Positions 44,514 to 53,782 of a stretch of DNA of 64,000 bases are shown in pieces; the first letter of the stretch is position 1, and the number at the start of each line of letters is the position of its first letter. Position numbers and translations under genes: made by a program. Source of the DNA: Capsulimonadaceae bacterium (lineage in GTDB: Bacteria; Armatimonadota; Armatimonadia; Armatimonadales; Capsulimonadaceae); NCBI GenBank assembly GCA_031292625.1, contig JARLGU010000001.1, forward strand, positions 62,001 through 126,000, given 5' to 3'. The notes under the pieces are model-generated. The model saw only the letters and a program-made list of their open reading frames with translations. It was not told the origin of the DNA and made no database searches.

Positions 44514-44570
44514 GAATGACTCCTACTTCAGATATGGCCGATCGGCCTATTGGGTGACCCGATCGCCTAT

Positions 44571-45515
44571 TTAGATTGGGCTAAATGTCGCCGCGAAGAT
44601 CTTATTCCCCGACGCATCGCTAAGGCTGTTCGTACCGGCTGCCGTAACATTGTTTCCGCCTTCGGTCGCGTTGTTCAGATCCTGGTTATCGCTCGCGCTT
44701 TGCGCCTGCCAGCCCGTTGAGACCTGGTTGCCAAGCATCCACTTAACGTGACCGTCGGAAAGGACGAAATTAGAGCCCTGGCTGTGTCGTCCAGTCGCCC
44801 CGAAGAAGTAACCGCTGCAAGTGTCCGGGCTCGTGCAACTGACGACATTCCCGGTTCGTTCACCCATGAGGCCGGTCGCGTAAGCTCCTCCGCCGAGGGC
44901 GTTGATCGTAAACGTCAGGTACTTGTTGACGCCGCTGCCGATCGGAGAATAGTGTGCGACGGAAGTCGCGGGTTCGTTCGTGAGGACGGCCTGCATGTGC
45001 GTGACTTCGTACGCCAGCACCGTGATTGCCGGGGCTGATTGGCGGCTTGCGGATCCCGCGATTCCGCGATTGAGGCCGCCTGCCTGTGTGTTCATCGTCA
45101 GATCCCAGTTTGCCGCATAGGAGATCTCTTCTTCCAATGGGGTTTCGGCGAACGCGACCGCGGCGTCGCTTGGACAGGAGTATACGGCAGTTGACTTGAC
45201 GTATGGATAGAGAGCGCCCGCCCAGCCAACTCCGTTGTAGCCGCCTGCCCCGGTATAGGCTCCCATAAAGTAGCACTCGTCGTAATCTTGCACGTACTGG
45301 ATGGTTGCGAGGCCGATCTGTTTCATGTTGCTAGCGCAGGACGACTGCCGCGCCTTTTCGCGGGCGGTCGCGAAGACCGGGAAAAGTATTGCTGCAAGTA
45401 TGGCAATGATTGCGATTGCAACGAGTAGCTCGATGAGAGTAAATCCCCAGTTGGGTTGGCGTGCACGGATAGCTGAGGGTTGAGGCCAACGGCCGGCAGT
45501 TGCATCTGATTTCAA
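44571..45515 (-). CDS. Prepilin-type protein with H-x9-DG domain (DUF1559-like)
   Basis: A 314-residue protein: leader of ~24 residues to G-FTLIEL, pilin helix, [19 protein letters not shown], and the C-terminal motif [25 protein letters not shown] ribosome-binding site lies ~15 nt before the start codon. It is first in an operon with the GH78-like gene and is driven by a TAAGAT-class promoter. Confidence 0.9.
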   Translation of the reverse strand: MKSDATAGRWPQPSAIRARQPNWGFTLIELLVAIAIIAILAAILFPVFATAREKARQSSCASNMKQIGLATIQYVQDYDECYFMGAYTGAGGYNGVGWAGALYPYVKSTAVYSCPSDAAVAFAETPLEEEISYAANWDLTMNTQAGGLNRGIAGSASRQSAPAITVLAYEVTHMQAVLTNEPATSVAHYSPIGSGVNKYLTFTINALGGGAYATGLMGERTGNVVSCTSPDTCSGYFFGATGRHSQGSNFVLSDGHVKWMLGNQVSTGWQAQSASDNQDLNNATEGGNNVTAAGTNSLSDASGNKIFAATFSPI

Positions 45516-45532
45516 AGTCGCACCTCCCGCAA

Positions 45533-45587
45533 TAGTCTTAATATGACTTTCTACTCATATCTTAACACGATCCTTGCGGGTTGTCAA
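45533..45587 (-). promoter_or_regulatory. TAAGAT-class promoter and TAGTCTTAATATGAC element
   Basis: Minus strand: TTGACA (45587-45582), 17 bp, TAAGAT (45564-45559). TAGTCTTAATATGAC (plus strand, 45533-45547) matches 40548-40562 at 14 of 15 positions and at the same place relative to the promoter. Confidence 0.65.
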
Positions 45588-45634
45588 GAGGCGCGACAGG
45601 CGAAAACAAGCAGTGACGCCACAGGCGAAACCAC

Positions 45635-45684
45635 TTGACATCCTTTTTATTTCATGATACGATCTCCTTGTGCAAGCGTTTACG
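45635..45684 (+). promoter_or_regulatory. Promoter and LacI-type operator of the lacI-like gene
   Basis: TTGACA (45635-45640), 17 bp, TACGAT (45658-45663). TGCAAGCGTTTACG (45671-45684) at the transcription start fits the LacI/CcpA consensus TGnnAnCGnTnnCA except for the last base, implying autorepression. Confidence 0.65.
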
Positions 45685-45731
45685 CAATTCCGTATTTGAT
45701 GTTTGCAAGCAGTTTGCGGAAAGGTTGTCTC

Positions 45732-46757
45732 GTGCAGGTCTCGTTATCGGATGTGGCTGCAAAGGCCGGGGTTTCGGCGGCGACAGTCTCGCGCGTGCTG
45801 AATGGCAAGGCGCAGGGACGGATCCCCGAATCCACTCGTGTGCGCGTCAAGAAGGTCGCGGCCGACCTCCAGTATCATCCGAACAGATTGGCGCGCGGCC
45901 TGCAGTCCCGGCGAACGATGAATATCGGCGTCGTCGTCGATGGCCTGCGCAACCCGCTCTTTGCCGAGCTTCTCGATATGCTCGAAGAAAAGATCATCGA
46001 GGCAGGCTACGAAGTCCTGCCCGATACGGGGCGGCGGGCAAGCGATGCCATTGGGAACGGGCTCAAAGGCTGGCCGGTGGACGGCGTCTTGATGTGGGCC
46101 GTCGCACACCAAAGGATTGATACCTACCTGCGCCAACCCGAGAGCAGCACTCCGGTGGTGTACTTGGGACACGCCCGCGCTGACAACGCGGACTTTGTCG
46201 CGCATGATTCGCGACAGGGAACGCGTTTAGCGCTTGAGCATCTTTGGGATCGGGGCTATCGCCGGATTGCGTTCGCATCGCCGCGCGACCTGGAGACGCC
46301 ATCGCCGGAACTGCGTCAGGTCGCATATGACATGTTTTGCCGCGAGCGATCAGCGCCGCCGGTTCGCATCGACATTGCGCGGTCGCCCGATATGGAAGAT
46401 TGTCGTCAAAGCGGTTTTCGCCGCTCCGGTTTTGAAGCGGGATACAATTTCGCCGATTGGCCGTCCGGCGATCGTCCGACTGCCGTATTCTGCTACAACG
46501 ATCTCACCGCGCTCGGTTTTTTGAACGGCGTCCTGGCGCGCGGGTTGCGGGTTCCGGAGGATGTTGCCATCGTCGGCTTCGATGGCGTCGATGAAGGCCT
46601 TTATCAGCTTAAGGCCCTCACGACCGTCGAGATCCCTTCGGAGCGGATTTGCTCCATGGCTCTTGATCTGCTGCTCGGGCGGATTGCGGGCGATATTCCG
46701 GATGAACCGCGCCAAATCGTCTTGCCGATGACGCTTCGATCAGGCGCGACAACATGA
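45732..46757 (+). CDS. LacI family transcriptional regulator
   Basis: A 341-residue repressor. The N-terminal HTH and hinge read [24 protein letters not shown]...[15 protein letters not shown], followed by the sugar-binding core ([75 protein letters not shown]). GTG 45732 is chosen because GGAAAGG lies 7 nt upstream and it begins directly before the HTH; the frame is open to an ATG at 45654 that falls inside the promoter. It heads a prepilin plus GH-A hydrolase unit and probably controls it in response to a sugar. Confidence 0.93.
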   Translation: MQVSLSDVAAKAGVSAATVSRVLNGKAQGRIPESTRVRVKKVAADLQYHPNRLARGLQSRRTMNIGVVVDGLRNPLFAELLDMLEEKIIEAGYEVLPDTGRRASDAIGNGLKGWPVDGVLMWAVAHQRIDTYLRQPESSTPVVYLGHARADNADFVAHDSRQGTRLALEHLWDRGYRRIAFASPRDLETPSPELRQVAYDMFCRERSAPPVRIDIARSPDMEDCRQSGFRRSGFEAGYNFADWPSGDRPTAVFCYNDLTALGFLNGVLARGLRVPEDVAIVGFDGVDEGLYQLKALTTVEIPSERICSMALDLLLGRIAGDIPDEPRQIVLPMTLRSGATT

Positions 46758-46824
46758 TGCGATCGTCTTGCCAGTCAGCGAGGTCAAATTCGCAAGACGG
46801 GTTTACAGCTCGGAGGAAGCGACC

Positions 46825-47730
46825 ATGAACCAAGATCGGGCATTTACGTTAATAGAGCTGCTCGTAGTTATTGCCATTATTGCGATATTGGCAGCGATAC
46901 TCTTCCCCGTTTTCGCGACTGCGCGAGAGAAGGCGCGCCAGTCGACCTGTGCCAGCAATTTTAAGCAGCTTGGAATTGCGTTTACCCAGTATTCGCAGGA
47001 CTACGACGAGACCTTTCCAATCGACACGATTGGCGTCAGCAGCACGTGGACCGGCTGGGATCTGTTGATTAGCCCGTACGCAGGCTTGAAGGCGACGTTT
47101 GTGCAGAGCAATACGACTGCCCTGCCAACCTCGCCGTTTTATCTGTGCCCGGACGATCAGTTGTCTCGCTACAACAATGGCACGACGCTCGCGACGGCGA
47201 GGACCTATTCGCTCGCGGCGACCATCTACGACGGCGGTTTTGCGCACGCCTGCTGGAATGCGACCTCCGGCGGAACTTGCGCTTACTCTACCGGAGGGGG
47301 ATGGTTGTATCCGGGCCGCCAGACTTCAGAGATTCCGTCCCCCGCGGCGACGTTCATGGTGGTCGAGATGCCCAACATTAACAATATTCTGGGCACGAGC
47401 GATTTCGCTTGGTGCTATGGGCCGTTCAACATCAGCGAACCAGGCGGCGGGGTCAACTCGAGCTACACTCAGGACTGCGCGGGCCACAAGGCGACCAATT
47501 CGGGAACGTGCTCGTCGGCCGGTGATCTGCAAGCGCCGATGCATAGCGGCGGTTGGGAATATCTCTATTGCGACGGTCACGTCAAGTGGCTGCGCCCAGA
47601 GCAAACATTCGGCACGCCTGGCAAAGCCCCCGAAGGGCATTCGCTGAACGGATATAACACGATGGGGTGGTGCAACGGAACGGCCGGGTCGCCGTGCGGT
47701 CCGTGGACGCTCGATGACAACGACAACTAG
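46825..47730 (+). CDS. Prepilin-type protein with H-x9-DG domain (DUF1559-like)
   Basis: A 301-residue protein with a very short leader ([12 protein letters not shown]; Ala at -1), pilin helix, [19 protein letters not shown], and [18 protein letters not shown] at the C-terminus. A GGAGGAAG ribosome-binding site supports ATG 46825. It lies 67 bp after the LacI gene and 27 bp before a GH-A hydrolase. Confidence 0.9.
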   Translation: MNQDRAFTLIELLVVIAIIAILAAILFPVFATAREKARQSTCASNFKQLGIAFTQYSQDYDETFPIDTIGVSSTWTGWDLLISPYAGLKATFVQSNTTALPTSPFYLCPDDQLSRYNNGTTLATARTYSLAATIYDGGFAHACWNATSGGTCAYSTGGGWLYPGRQTSEIPSPAATFMVVEMPNINNILGTSDFAWCYGPFNISEPGGGVNSSYTQDCAGHKATNSGTCSSAGDLQAPMHSGGWEYLYCDGHVKWLRPEQTFGTPGKAPEGHSLNGYNTMGWCNGTAGSPCGPWTLDDNDN

Positions 47731-47757
47731 CCGGGGCATTTTGATATTCTGGAACGA

Positions 47758-49932
47758 ATGAAAGACTCTGAAATGACAATCCGACTTTGCGCGGCGCTGG
47801 CGGCGCTCGCGTTCACGCCGCTTTGCGCCTATGCGCAGCAGGCAGCTTCGGCTGGCTCTGGGGTCCTCCTCTGGTCCTTCGAATCGCGGGATGAGTTGTC
47901 GGCGATCAAGGCGACCGACGGCGCTTCGGCGAGCCTTGTCAGCGAAGGCGTGACGCAGGGCAAGAGTGCGCTTGCAGCGCGCTTCGAGAAGGGCGTTTGG
48001 CCAACTCTCAAATGGAGCGCTCCGGCAGGATCGCCGTGGGACTGGAGCCGTCACGCCACTCTGGCCTTCGACGTCGACAATCCCAGCGATGCGAGCGTCA
48101 CATTTGATGTTCGCGTGGACGACGGTCCCGTCGCCTGGAGCCCCAAAATGATGCACGTGCACAGCGGCTCTGCATCGATTCCGCCGCATGGGGCCGGAAC
48201 GTACTTCGTCGATTTGGCGGCGGCCGACGATCCGGGCGAGAGAGGAATGAAATGTCCGCCGCCGTCGATGCCGCGTCCTGGCATGATCGAGATGGTCGGC
48301 TCCGGCTTGGTGGATCCGTCGCATATTATTGCGTATAGCCTTTTCGTAGAACGCCCGCTGAAGCCGGTTACGCTCATTTTCGATAATATTCGCCTCATAC
48401 CGTCCGTCGTCGTGTCCGGGCGGAACGAGAAGTTGGTCGACCGGTTCGGCCAGTTCGCCAAAGCGGACTGGCCAGGCAAGGTGCATGATGACGCCGACCT
48501 CGCGAAGGCATGGGTAAAGGAGAGGCCGTCCTTGTTTGCCGTCGCCGATCGCGACGAGTACGGCGGGTGGAGCAGCGGACCGCAACTGCCTGCCACGGGA
48601 ACCTTTACGACCGTGAAGCGCGACGGTCGCTGGTGGTTTGTCGATCCTTCCGGGCATCTTTTCTGGGCGATCGGCGTCAACGGTCCCGTGATCAATAGCG
48701 CGACTGTCGTCACGGGCCGGGAGGCGATGTTCACGTGGCTGCCCGGCGCGGACGATCCGTTGGCCAAGCACTTCGCGCCTCTCGGCCACGTATTCGCGGG
48801 CCCCGTCAAGAGCGGTCAAACGTACGATTTCTATAGCGCCAATCTGGAGCGCAAGTTCGGACCCGGGTACCTGCAGTCGTGGCGTGACGAGACGCTGGCG
48901 CGGATGAAGTCGTGGGGCATGAACTCCATGTCGGGCTGGAACCTCGATTTACAAGCGGCGAACGCCATTCCCTTTATCAAGAATCTGGGCCCGGCCAATC
49001 GCCACGCCAAGATTCCGGCAGGCGGTTGGGGACCGATGGACGATCCTTGGGATCCGCAGTTTGCCGTCGATGCCGAACAACGCTTCAGAGCGGAGGTTGC
49101 GCCGCTCGACAAGAATCCGATGTGCATTGGATTCCTGGTCGGCAACGAGATGTCGTGGGGCGGCGGAAATCCCGAGGCAGGCCCCGAAGCGCATTATCGC
49201 CTCGCGTTTGCCGCCCTCAGCTTGAATGGAGACTCTCCAGCCAAACGGTATTTCGTCGAGACGCTGCGCAAGAAGTACGGCGATATATCCGCGTTCAATC
49301 AAGCTTGGGGCATCTCGGAATCCGATTGGGACAGCGTGCTTGCAACTCCGCTTCCGAAGCTTCCCTCGCTAACCGAGTCCGCACAGGCCGATGCCAGCGC
49401 GTTCCTCGCGGCGCACGCTCGCCAGTGGTTCCATGTGATCCACGATCAGCTCAAGAATGCGGCGCCGAGCAAGTTGTTCCTGGGCTGCCGCTTTGCCGAC
49501 TTTACGCCGGAAGCGGTTGCGGCGGCGGGGGAGTATGCCGACGCGGTGTCGTTTAACATTTATCACACGACGGCGCTCGATTCCTCTCGATGGGGCTTCC
49601 TACAGGCCATCGGCAAGCCGGTGATCGTCACTGAGTGGCATTTCGGCGCTGTCGATCGCGGCATGTTCGGCGGCGGGCTTGGACTTGTCAGGGACCAGGC
49701 TGGCCGCGCGGCGAGCTATCAGGCGTTCGCCGGCAATTTGCTCGACAACCCGGTCGTGATCGGCGAGCAGTGGTTTCAGTACAACGACCAGCCGTTGACC
49801 GGCCGCAGCTTTGATGGCGAGAACTACAACATCGGCTTCGTGTCGGTCGCCGATCAGCCCTATCCGGAACTCGTCGCGGCGGCGCGGGCGCTCAACGCCT
49901 CGGCGTATGCGCGGCACGCAGCAAGCAAGTAA
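47758..49932 (+). CDS. Secreted GH-A clan glycoside hydrolase (beta-agarase/beta-galactosidase-like)
   Basis: A 724-residue protein. The signal peptide TIRLCAALAALAFTPLCAYAQQ suggests either ATG 47758 or ATG 47773 as start. An N-terminal beta-sandwich (~25-200) precedes the catalytic barrel, which begins RWWFVDPSGHLFWAIGVNGP, as in GH50-type agarases. The acid/base Glu is likely in FLVGNEMSWGGG and the nucleophile in KPVIVTEWHFGAVDRG. It is a paralogue of the truncated gene at the window start. Exported, it would attack a polysaccharide outside the cytoplasm; the substrate is uncertain. Followed by a hairpin at 49964-49992. Confidence 0.82.
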   Translation: MKDSEMTIRLCAALAALAFTPLCAYAQQAASAGSGVLLWSFESRDELSAIKATDGASASLVSEGVTQGKSALAARFEKGVWPTLKWSAPAGSPWDWSRHATLAFDVDNPSDASVTFDVRVDDGPVAWSPKMMHVHSGSASIPPHGAGTYFVDLAAADDPGERGMKCPPPSMPRPGMIEMVGSGLVDPSHIIAYSLFVERPLKPVTLIFDNIRLIPSVVVSGRNEKLVDRFGQFAKADWPGKVHDDADLAKAWVKERPSLFAVADRDEYGGWSSGPQLPATGTFTTVKRDGRWWFVDPSGHLFWAIGVNGPVINSATVVTGREAMFTWLPGADDPLAKHFAPLGHVFAGPVKSGQTYDFYSANLERKFGPGYLQSWRDETLARMKSWGMNSMSGWNLDLQAANAIPFIKNLGPANRHAKIPAGGWGPMDDPWDPQFAVDAEQRFRAEVAPLDKNPMCIGFLVGNEMSWGGGNPEAGPEAHYRLAFAALSLNGDSPAKRYFVETLRKKYGDISAFNQAWGISESDWDSVLATPLPKLPSLTESAQADASAFLAAHARQWFHVIHDQLKNAAPSKLFLGCRFADFTPEAVAAAGEYADAVSFNIYHTTALDSSRWGFLQAIGKPVIVTEWHFGAVDRGMFGGGLGLVRDQAGRAASYQAFAGNLLDNPVVIGEQWFQYNDQPLTGRSFDGENYNIGFVSVADQPYPELVAAARALNASAYARHAASK

Positions 49933-49963
49933 GAGGGTTTGTAATGATCGAGAGGATTTTAAG

Positions 49964-49992
49964 ACGGCTCCGCGGCCGCCGTGGCCGTTTTT
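49964..49992 (+). terminator. Terminator-like hairpin after the GH-A hydrolase
   Basis: ACGGC (49964-49968) / GCCGT (49984-49988), with further GC pairing inside, then a run of T. Confidence 0.55.
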
Positions 49993-50213
49993 GGAAAAGG
50001 GCCGTCACAGCGCTTTCACTGCTTCACGATGTGCGCTGGAATCGGACGATGGCGGCAAGAGGCCGTACGCGAGTTGACGAGGCATCGTAAATCACCGCAG
50101 TCAACGAGGCGCCGGCGAAAAAATGCGAAGCGGCATGAGCCGTTTGGAAGCATACTCTCGGCGCCCCGTCAATCTAAGGGATATTCCGCAGACCGTCTGC
50201 ACTCACCAACATC

Positions 50214-51443
50214 ATGAAACAAACACCATCCAATTCACCTCTCTATCGTCTTCCCAATTTAGTCGCGGCCGCAGCGCGCATCGGCAAGCCCGAATGGAGG
50301 CCGATGCTCGATTACGTCGCCCGGCTTCACGAGCGAAGCATTCTCTCACCCCGGATGCCTTTCGTACGGCCTTGGGAAGAGATCGGCCCTGGGTATCAGA
50401 ACAGCCCCGCGTTCGGTCACTGGGACATCGTTCACGCGATCCTCGACGAAATGCGGGATGAGCCCTTTCACGCAAGGACCCAGATTGAGAACGATCTCGA
50501 CCTGCAGCTTCCGAACGGCTTTCTGGCGGGCGCAATTTGGATGAACGGGGAGCGCGCGCAATGGTCGTCGACGCAGAGTCACCCGCCGGTCTGGTCAGTT
50601 GCCGTCGATGATTACGTCGCGCAAACGGGAGATCGCGGTCTCATCGCGCTGGCCTTCCCGGCGGCCGAGCGTCAGATCGCGTGGTTCGATGCCGAGCGCA
50701 AGGCCGATGGCGAAGGTTACTATTACTCGGATATTCTGACGCACGAATGGGAAAGCGGCGTGGACGAGGGAATTCGCTTTTTGGACGTTCAGCAGGGACC
50801 GAAGGCGTGTGTCGATGCGACAGCGCACGTGGCGCTCCTTTGCCGGAGCGCGGCAACGTGGGCCGTGGAGATGCGTCGCGATCCGTCGCCGTACTTGGCG
50901 CGCCTCGATGAGTTGACTTCGTTTGCGCGGGAGCGGCTATTCGACGAGGAAACCGGCTTCTTTCACGACATATGGGCGGTTGGCGTGCCGTAACTGCGCA
51001 CGATGGCGTTCGAGGGGTTTTGGCCGCTTGTTGCGGGCCTCGCGACTCCCGCTCAGGCGGCTCGCGTGATCGACGAAAACCTGCTTTCCGAACGGCGCTT
51101 CCTGGCGGCTCATCCGATTACGACGGTCGGGCGCGAAGATCCGCGCTTCGAGGCGCGTATGTGGCGGGGTCCTGCGTGGAACAGCATGACTTACTGGGCT
51201 GCGCGCGGCTGCCTGGAGTATGGACGGCGCGATGCCGCGCGAACGCTGCTCGAGCGAGCCCTCGATTCCTCCGCGAAGCAATTCGACTCCACCGGGACGA
51301 TCTGGGAGTTTTACGATCCGTTCGGCGGCGACCCGCGCGGGCTTCTCCGTAAGCGCAACTCATCGCAGAGCATCCCTTGTGCGGACTACCTCGGCCACAA
51401 CCCGCTCATCGCAATGGCGCGGATGTGGGAGTCGACGAAGTAG
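50214..51443 (+). pseudogene. (alpha/alpha)6-barrel glycoside hydrolase (GH63/MGH1-like) interrupted by an in-frame TAA
   Basis: Two consecutive open stretches in the same reading frame, 50214-50993 (259 residues) and 50994-51443, separated only by TAA at 50991-50993. Joined they give one ~409-residue protein. Part 1 has PAFGHWDIVHAILDEM, NGFLAGAIWMNGERAQWSSTQSHPPVWSVAVDDY and LFDEETGFFHDIWAVGVP; part 2 continues LRTMAFEGFWPLVAGLAT and carries MWRGPAWNSMTYWAARGCLEYG and TIWEFYDP, the catalytic-barrel signatures of GH63/mannosylglycerate-hydrolase-like enzymes. No frameshift is needed. It could be a recent nonsense mutation, a sequencing error, or a split gene restarting at ATG 51003, which has no clear ribosome-binding site. 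Confidence 0.75.
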
Positions 51444-51490
51444 GATTCCTAACGGCGTCGTTCGACGGATTGCCGGTGATCGAAAATCCT

Positions 51491-51596
51491 CAAGAGTTCT
51501 TAACTGTTTGTGCCAAATGTCCTGAATTCCTCTTGACAGCGCGGTAAGCGTGTGTTAAGATGACCTCAGGTGCACGATGATTTCAAGAGTTCTTAA
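51491..51596 (+). repeat. Direct repeat CAAGAGTTCTTAAC flanking the regulator promoter
   Basis: CAAGAGTTCTTAAC at 51491-51504 and 51583-51596, 92 bp apart, one upstream of the promoter and one in codons 3-7 of the regulator gene. With the TTAAGA in the -10 region they suggest a repression loop. Confidence 0.6.
51533..51561 (+). promoter_or_regulatory. TAAGAT-class promoter of the regulator-prepilin operon
   Basis: TTGACA (51533-51538), 17 bp, TAAGAT (51556-51561); same CTCTTGACA lead-in as the promoters at 40604 and 45587. The start codon is only 15 nt after the -10. Confidence 0.7.
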
Positions 51597-52713
51597 CAGT
51601 CAGTCCGGTAAGTCGTCGACGTCCAAGCGAATCGCGGAACGGTTGCGCGAAGATTTTTTCGACGCCGGGACGCTTGAGCCAGGGGACCGCATGCCCAGCG
51701 TCCGGGAGCTCGTCGAGCGCTACGGCTACTCGCGCATGTCGTTGGTGCAGGCGCTCGCCATGTTGGAAGACGATGGATTGATCGACCGCCGCCATGGAGT
51801 GGGAAGCTTCGTGGTCGAACGCGCTCAGCCTGCGTCGAACACTCCGCTAGGGTTCGTCGGCCTCATCGCCTTTAACGCTCGCCCCGGAAACAACGTCGCC
51901 CTTGGCATTCACTCCGGCGTCGATGAAGCGTGCCGCAAGCAAGGCTTGCATGTCGTTCTGTCCAGCGTCGAGACCGTTGCCGAAGAGGAGGCCGAGTTCG
52001 AGCGGCTGATTGCCGCCGGCTGCCGCTCGCTTGTCATTTACCCCGTCGCGCGCACCGAGGGCGAACTCCGCACTGATTACCTCAACAGCAAGCACCTCGA
52101 TGTTCCCGTGGTGCTGGTCGATATGGCGTATCCGGAACAGCATCGGACGCAGGTGGTCTTTGATAATTACCAGGCCGGCCTGGATGTTGCGGAACTCTTG
52201 ATCGGGCGAGGACACCGCCGCATCGCCTTCATGAAGTTTGACGGCACGGCCAGTCGCTACAACTATTCGAACCACCAACGATACAAAGGCTACATGGAGG
52301 CCATGAAGAATGGCGGACTTGCCCCGCTCATTTGGGATTTCGCTCCATGGACGCCCGAGCCAGTTTACCGGGAGCGTATCCAGTCGAACCTTCAAGCGGC
52401 CGCGGAGACCGGCAAGCCGGTCACGGCGATCGTTGCACTGCACGATACGGCGGCCTTCATTGCGATGAATGTCGCGTCCCAAATGGGGTTGCGGGTGCCG
52501 GAGGACCTGGTCGTTACCGGGTTCGACAACAATACGGCCTATGCAACGTTTCTTCCCAGGCTGATTACGACCGCGCCGGGTTTTCGCGAGGCGGGACGGC
52601 TTGGCGCGCGTCTGGCCTTGCAACTCAGCGCCGGCGAAACGATCGCAGGACAGATCTTTGTCCTACCCGTGCCAATTATCGAGCGTGACGGGAGCCTGCA
52701 AGTCATTCCCTAA
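51577..52713 (+). CDS. GntR-HTH / LacI-type sugar-binding fusion transcriptional regulator
   Basis: A 378-residue paralogue of the 36872-38128 regulator. GntR winged helix: [65 protein letters not shown]. Effector domain: [39 protein letters not shown]; shared segment [42 protein letters not shown] is very close to the paralogue. The ATG lies within 10 nt of the predicted transcription start and has no ribosome-binding site. It is 17 bp upstream of a prepilin-type gene. Likely autoregulated through TTAAGA-type sites. Confidence 0.9.
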   Translation: MISRVLNSQSGKSSTSKRIAERLREDFFDAGTLEPGDRMPSVRELVERYGYSRMSLVQALAMLEDDGLIDRRHGVGSFVVERAQPASNTPLGFVGLIAFNARPGNNVALGIHSGVDEACRKQGLHVVLSSVETVAEEEAEFERLIAAGCRSLVIYPVARTEGELRTDYLNSKHLDVPVVLVDMAYPEQHRTQVVFDNYQAGLDVAELLIGRGHRRIAFMKFDGTASRYNYSNHQRYKGYMEAMKNGGLAPLIWDFAPWTPEPVYRERIQSNLQAAAETGKPVTAIVALHDTAAFIAMNVASQMGLRVPEDLVVTGFDNNTAYATFLPRLITTAPGFREAGRLGARLALQLSAGETIAGQIFVLPVPIIERDGSLQVIP

Positions 52714-52730
52714 AACGGAGGGTTGGTAAG

Positions 52731-53591
52731 ATGTCGATGAACAAAAATAACGGCAAACAAGGATTTACACTGATCGAATTGCTCGTTGTGATAGCCATTA
52801 TTGCAATATTGGCAGCAATTCTATTTCCGGTTTTCGCGACCGCGCGGGAAAAGGCGCGCCAGTCTAGCTGTGCGAGCAATCTCAAGCAGATCGCGCTGGC
52901 GGCTGTTCAGTACACTCAGGACTACGACGAAATGTTCGTCCCGGCGCGAGTCGGCCCCACGCTGACGGCGGTGTTATGGTGCTGGCCGTCGGCGCTCTAT
53001 CCCTATATCAAGAGCGCGAACGTCTTCAAGTGTCCCAGCCAATCGATCAGCGACAGCGTACTCGACTACACGTACAACGAGGCCGTACCGGTGGACTTTG
53101 GTCCGGCCGGGACGAATCCGCAGCGTGCGATTTCTCAAATCCCCTTTCCATCGAACACCGTTGAGTTCGCGGACGCCTTGAACGGAGATATTACCAAGGA
53201 CACGAATGCCGCAACGAATATCACGCAGACGAACGGCACCGGGATCATATTCATGGTCGGCAGTACTTCGCTGCAAAGCTATTTCCCGGCCGGCGGCACG
53301 GCGGGCGGCAGTACGGAGGAATCCGGCCGATCGCTCGTCGGCGGTCCGGGCACGGGCGCCTATGCATGCGACGGCGTCATCGCAGCGGTGCGCCACTCGG
53401 GCGGCGCAAACTATGCGATGGTTGACGGGCATGTTAAGTGGTTTACATCGCAACCGATCGTTGCCAATTACGTCGGCCTCAGTTCGCCCTACTGCACAAG
53501 CTATGGCTACACCAACCAGGGTCCGCCCTCAAATGGGGTCGTCTATTACCCGGACAACAATACGATAGGAACGACGAGCTTCTACGACTGA
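52731..53591 (+). CDS. Prepilin-type protein with H-x9-DG domain (DUF1559-like)
   Basis: A 286-residue protein: leader [17 protein letters not shown], pilin helix, [19 protein letters not shown], and the motif [24 protein letters not shown] precedes the start. The smallest of the five family members here, co-transcribed with the GntR-LacI regulator; no hydrolase follows it directly. Confidence 0.9.
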   Translation: MSMNKNNGKQGFTLIELLVVIAIIAILAAILFPVFATAREKARQSSCASNLKQIALAAVQYTQDYDEMFVPARVGPTLTAVLWCWPSALYPYIKSANVFKCPSQSISDSVLDYTYNEAVPVDFGPAGTNPQRAISQIPFPSNTVEFADALNGDITKDTNAATNITQTNGTGIIFMVGSTSLQSYFPAGGTAGGSTEESGRSLVGGPGTGAYACDGVIAAVRHSGGANYAMVDGHVKWFTSQPIVANYVGLSSPYCTSYGYTNQGPPSNGVVYYPDNNTIGTTSFYD

Positions 53592-53747
53592 TCGCGCATT
53601 TTCCGGGAGGCGTCGACTGGTCATTTACAGCTCGCAAAGCGCCGGGATGGTCCAGACTTGAATGGGCCGTCCCGGTTTTTGCATCTCGCGTGCGGATTGC
53701 AATCAATACGAAGGGTATCGGAGCGCTCGGAGAGCCCGCGCCTCCAC

Positions 53748-53776
53748 TTGACGCGATCCGCAATGCGCGCTACAAT
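53748..53776 (+). promoter_or_regulatory. Promoter giving a probable leaderless mRNA
   Basis: TTGACG (53748-53753), 17 bp, TACAAT (53771-53776). The ATG at 53783 is 6 nt after the -10, coinciding with the expected transcription start. Confidence 0.65.
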
Positions 53777-53782
53777 CAACCC

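Noticed and set aside
47326-48819. 497-codon open frame on the minus strand opposite the prepilin and GH-A genes
   Set aside because: Spans two well-supported plus-strand genes, including their signal peptide and catalytic domain; composition typical of antisense frames.
31041-53591. The five conserved prepilin N-termini considered as a DNA repeat family or mobile element
   Set aside because: Similarity is confined to codons for the pilin helix; the rest of each gene differs and there are no terminal repeats or target duplications.
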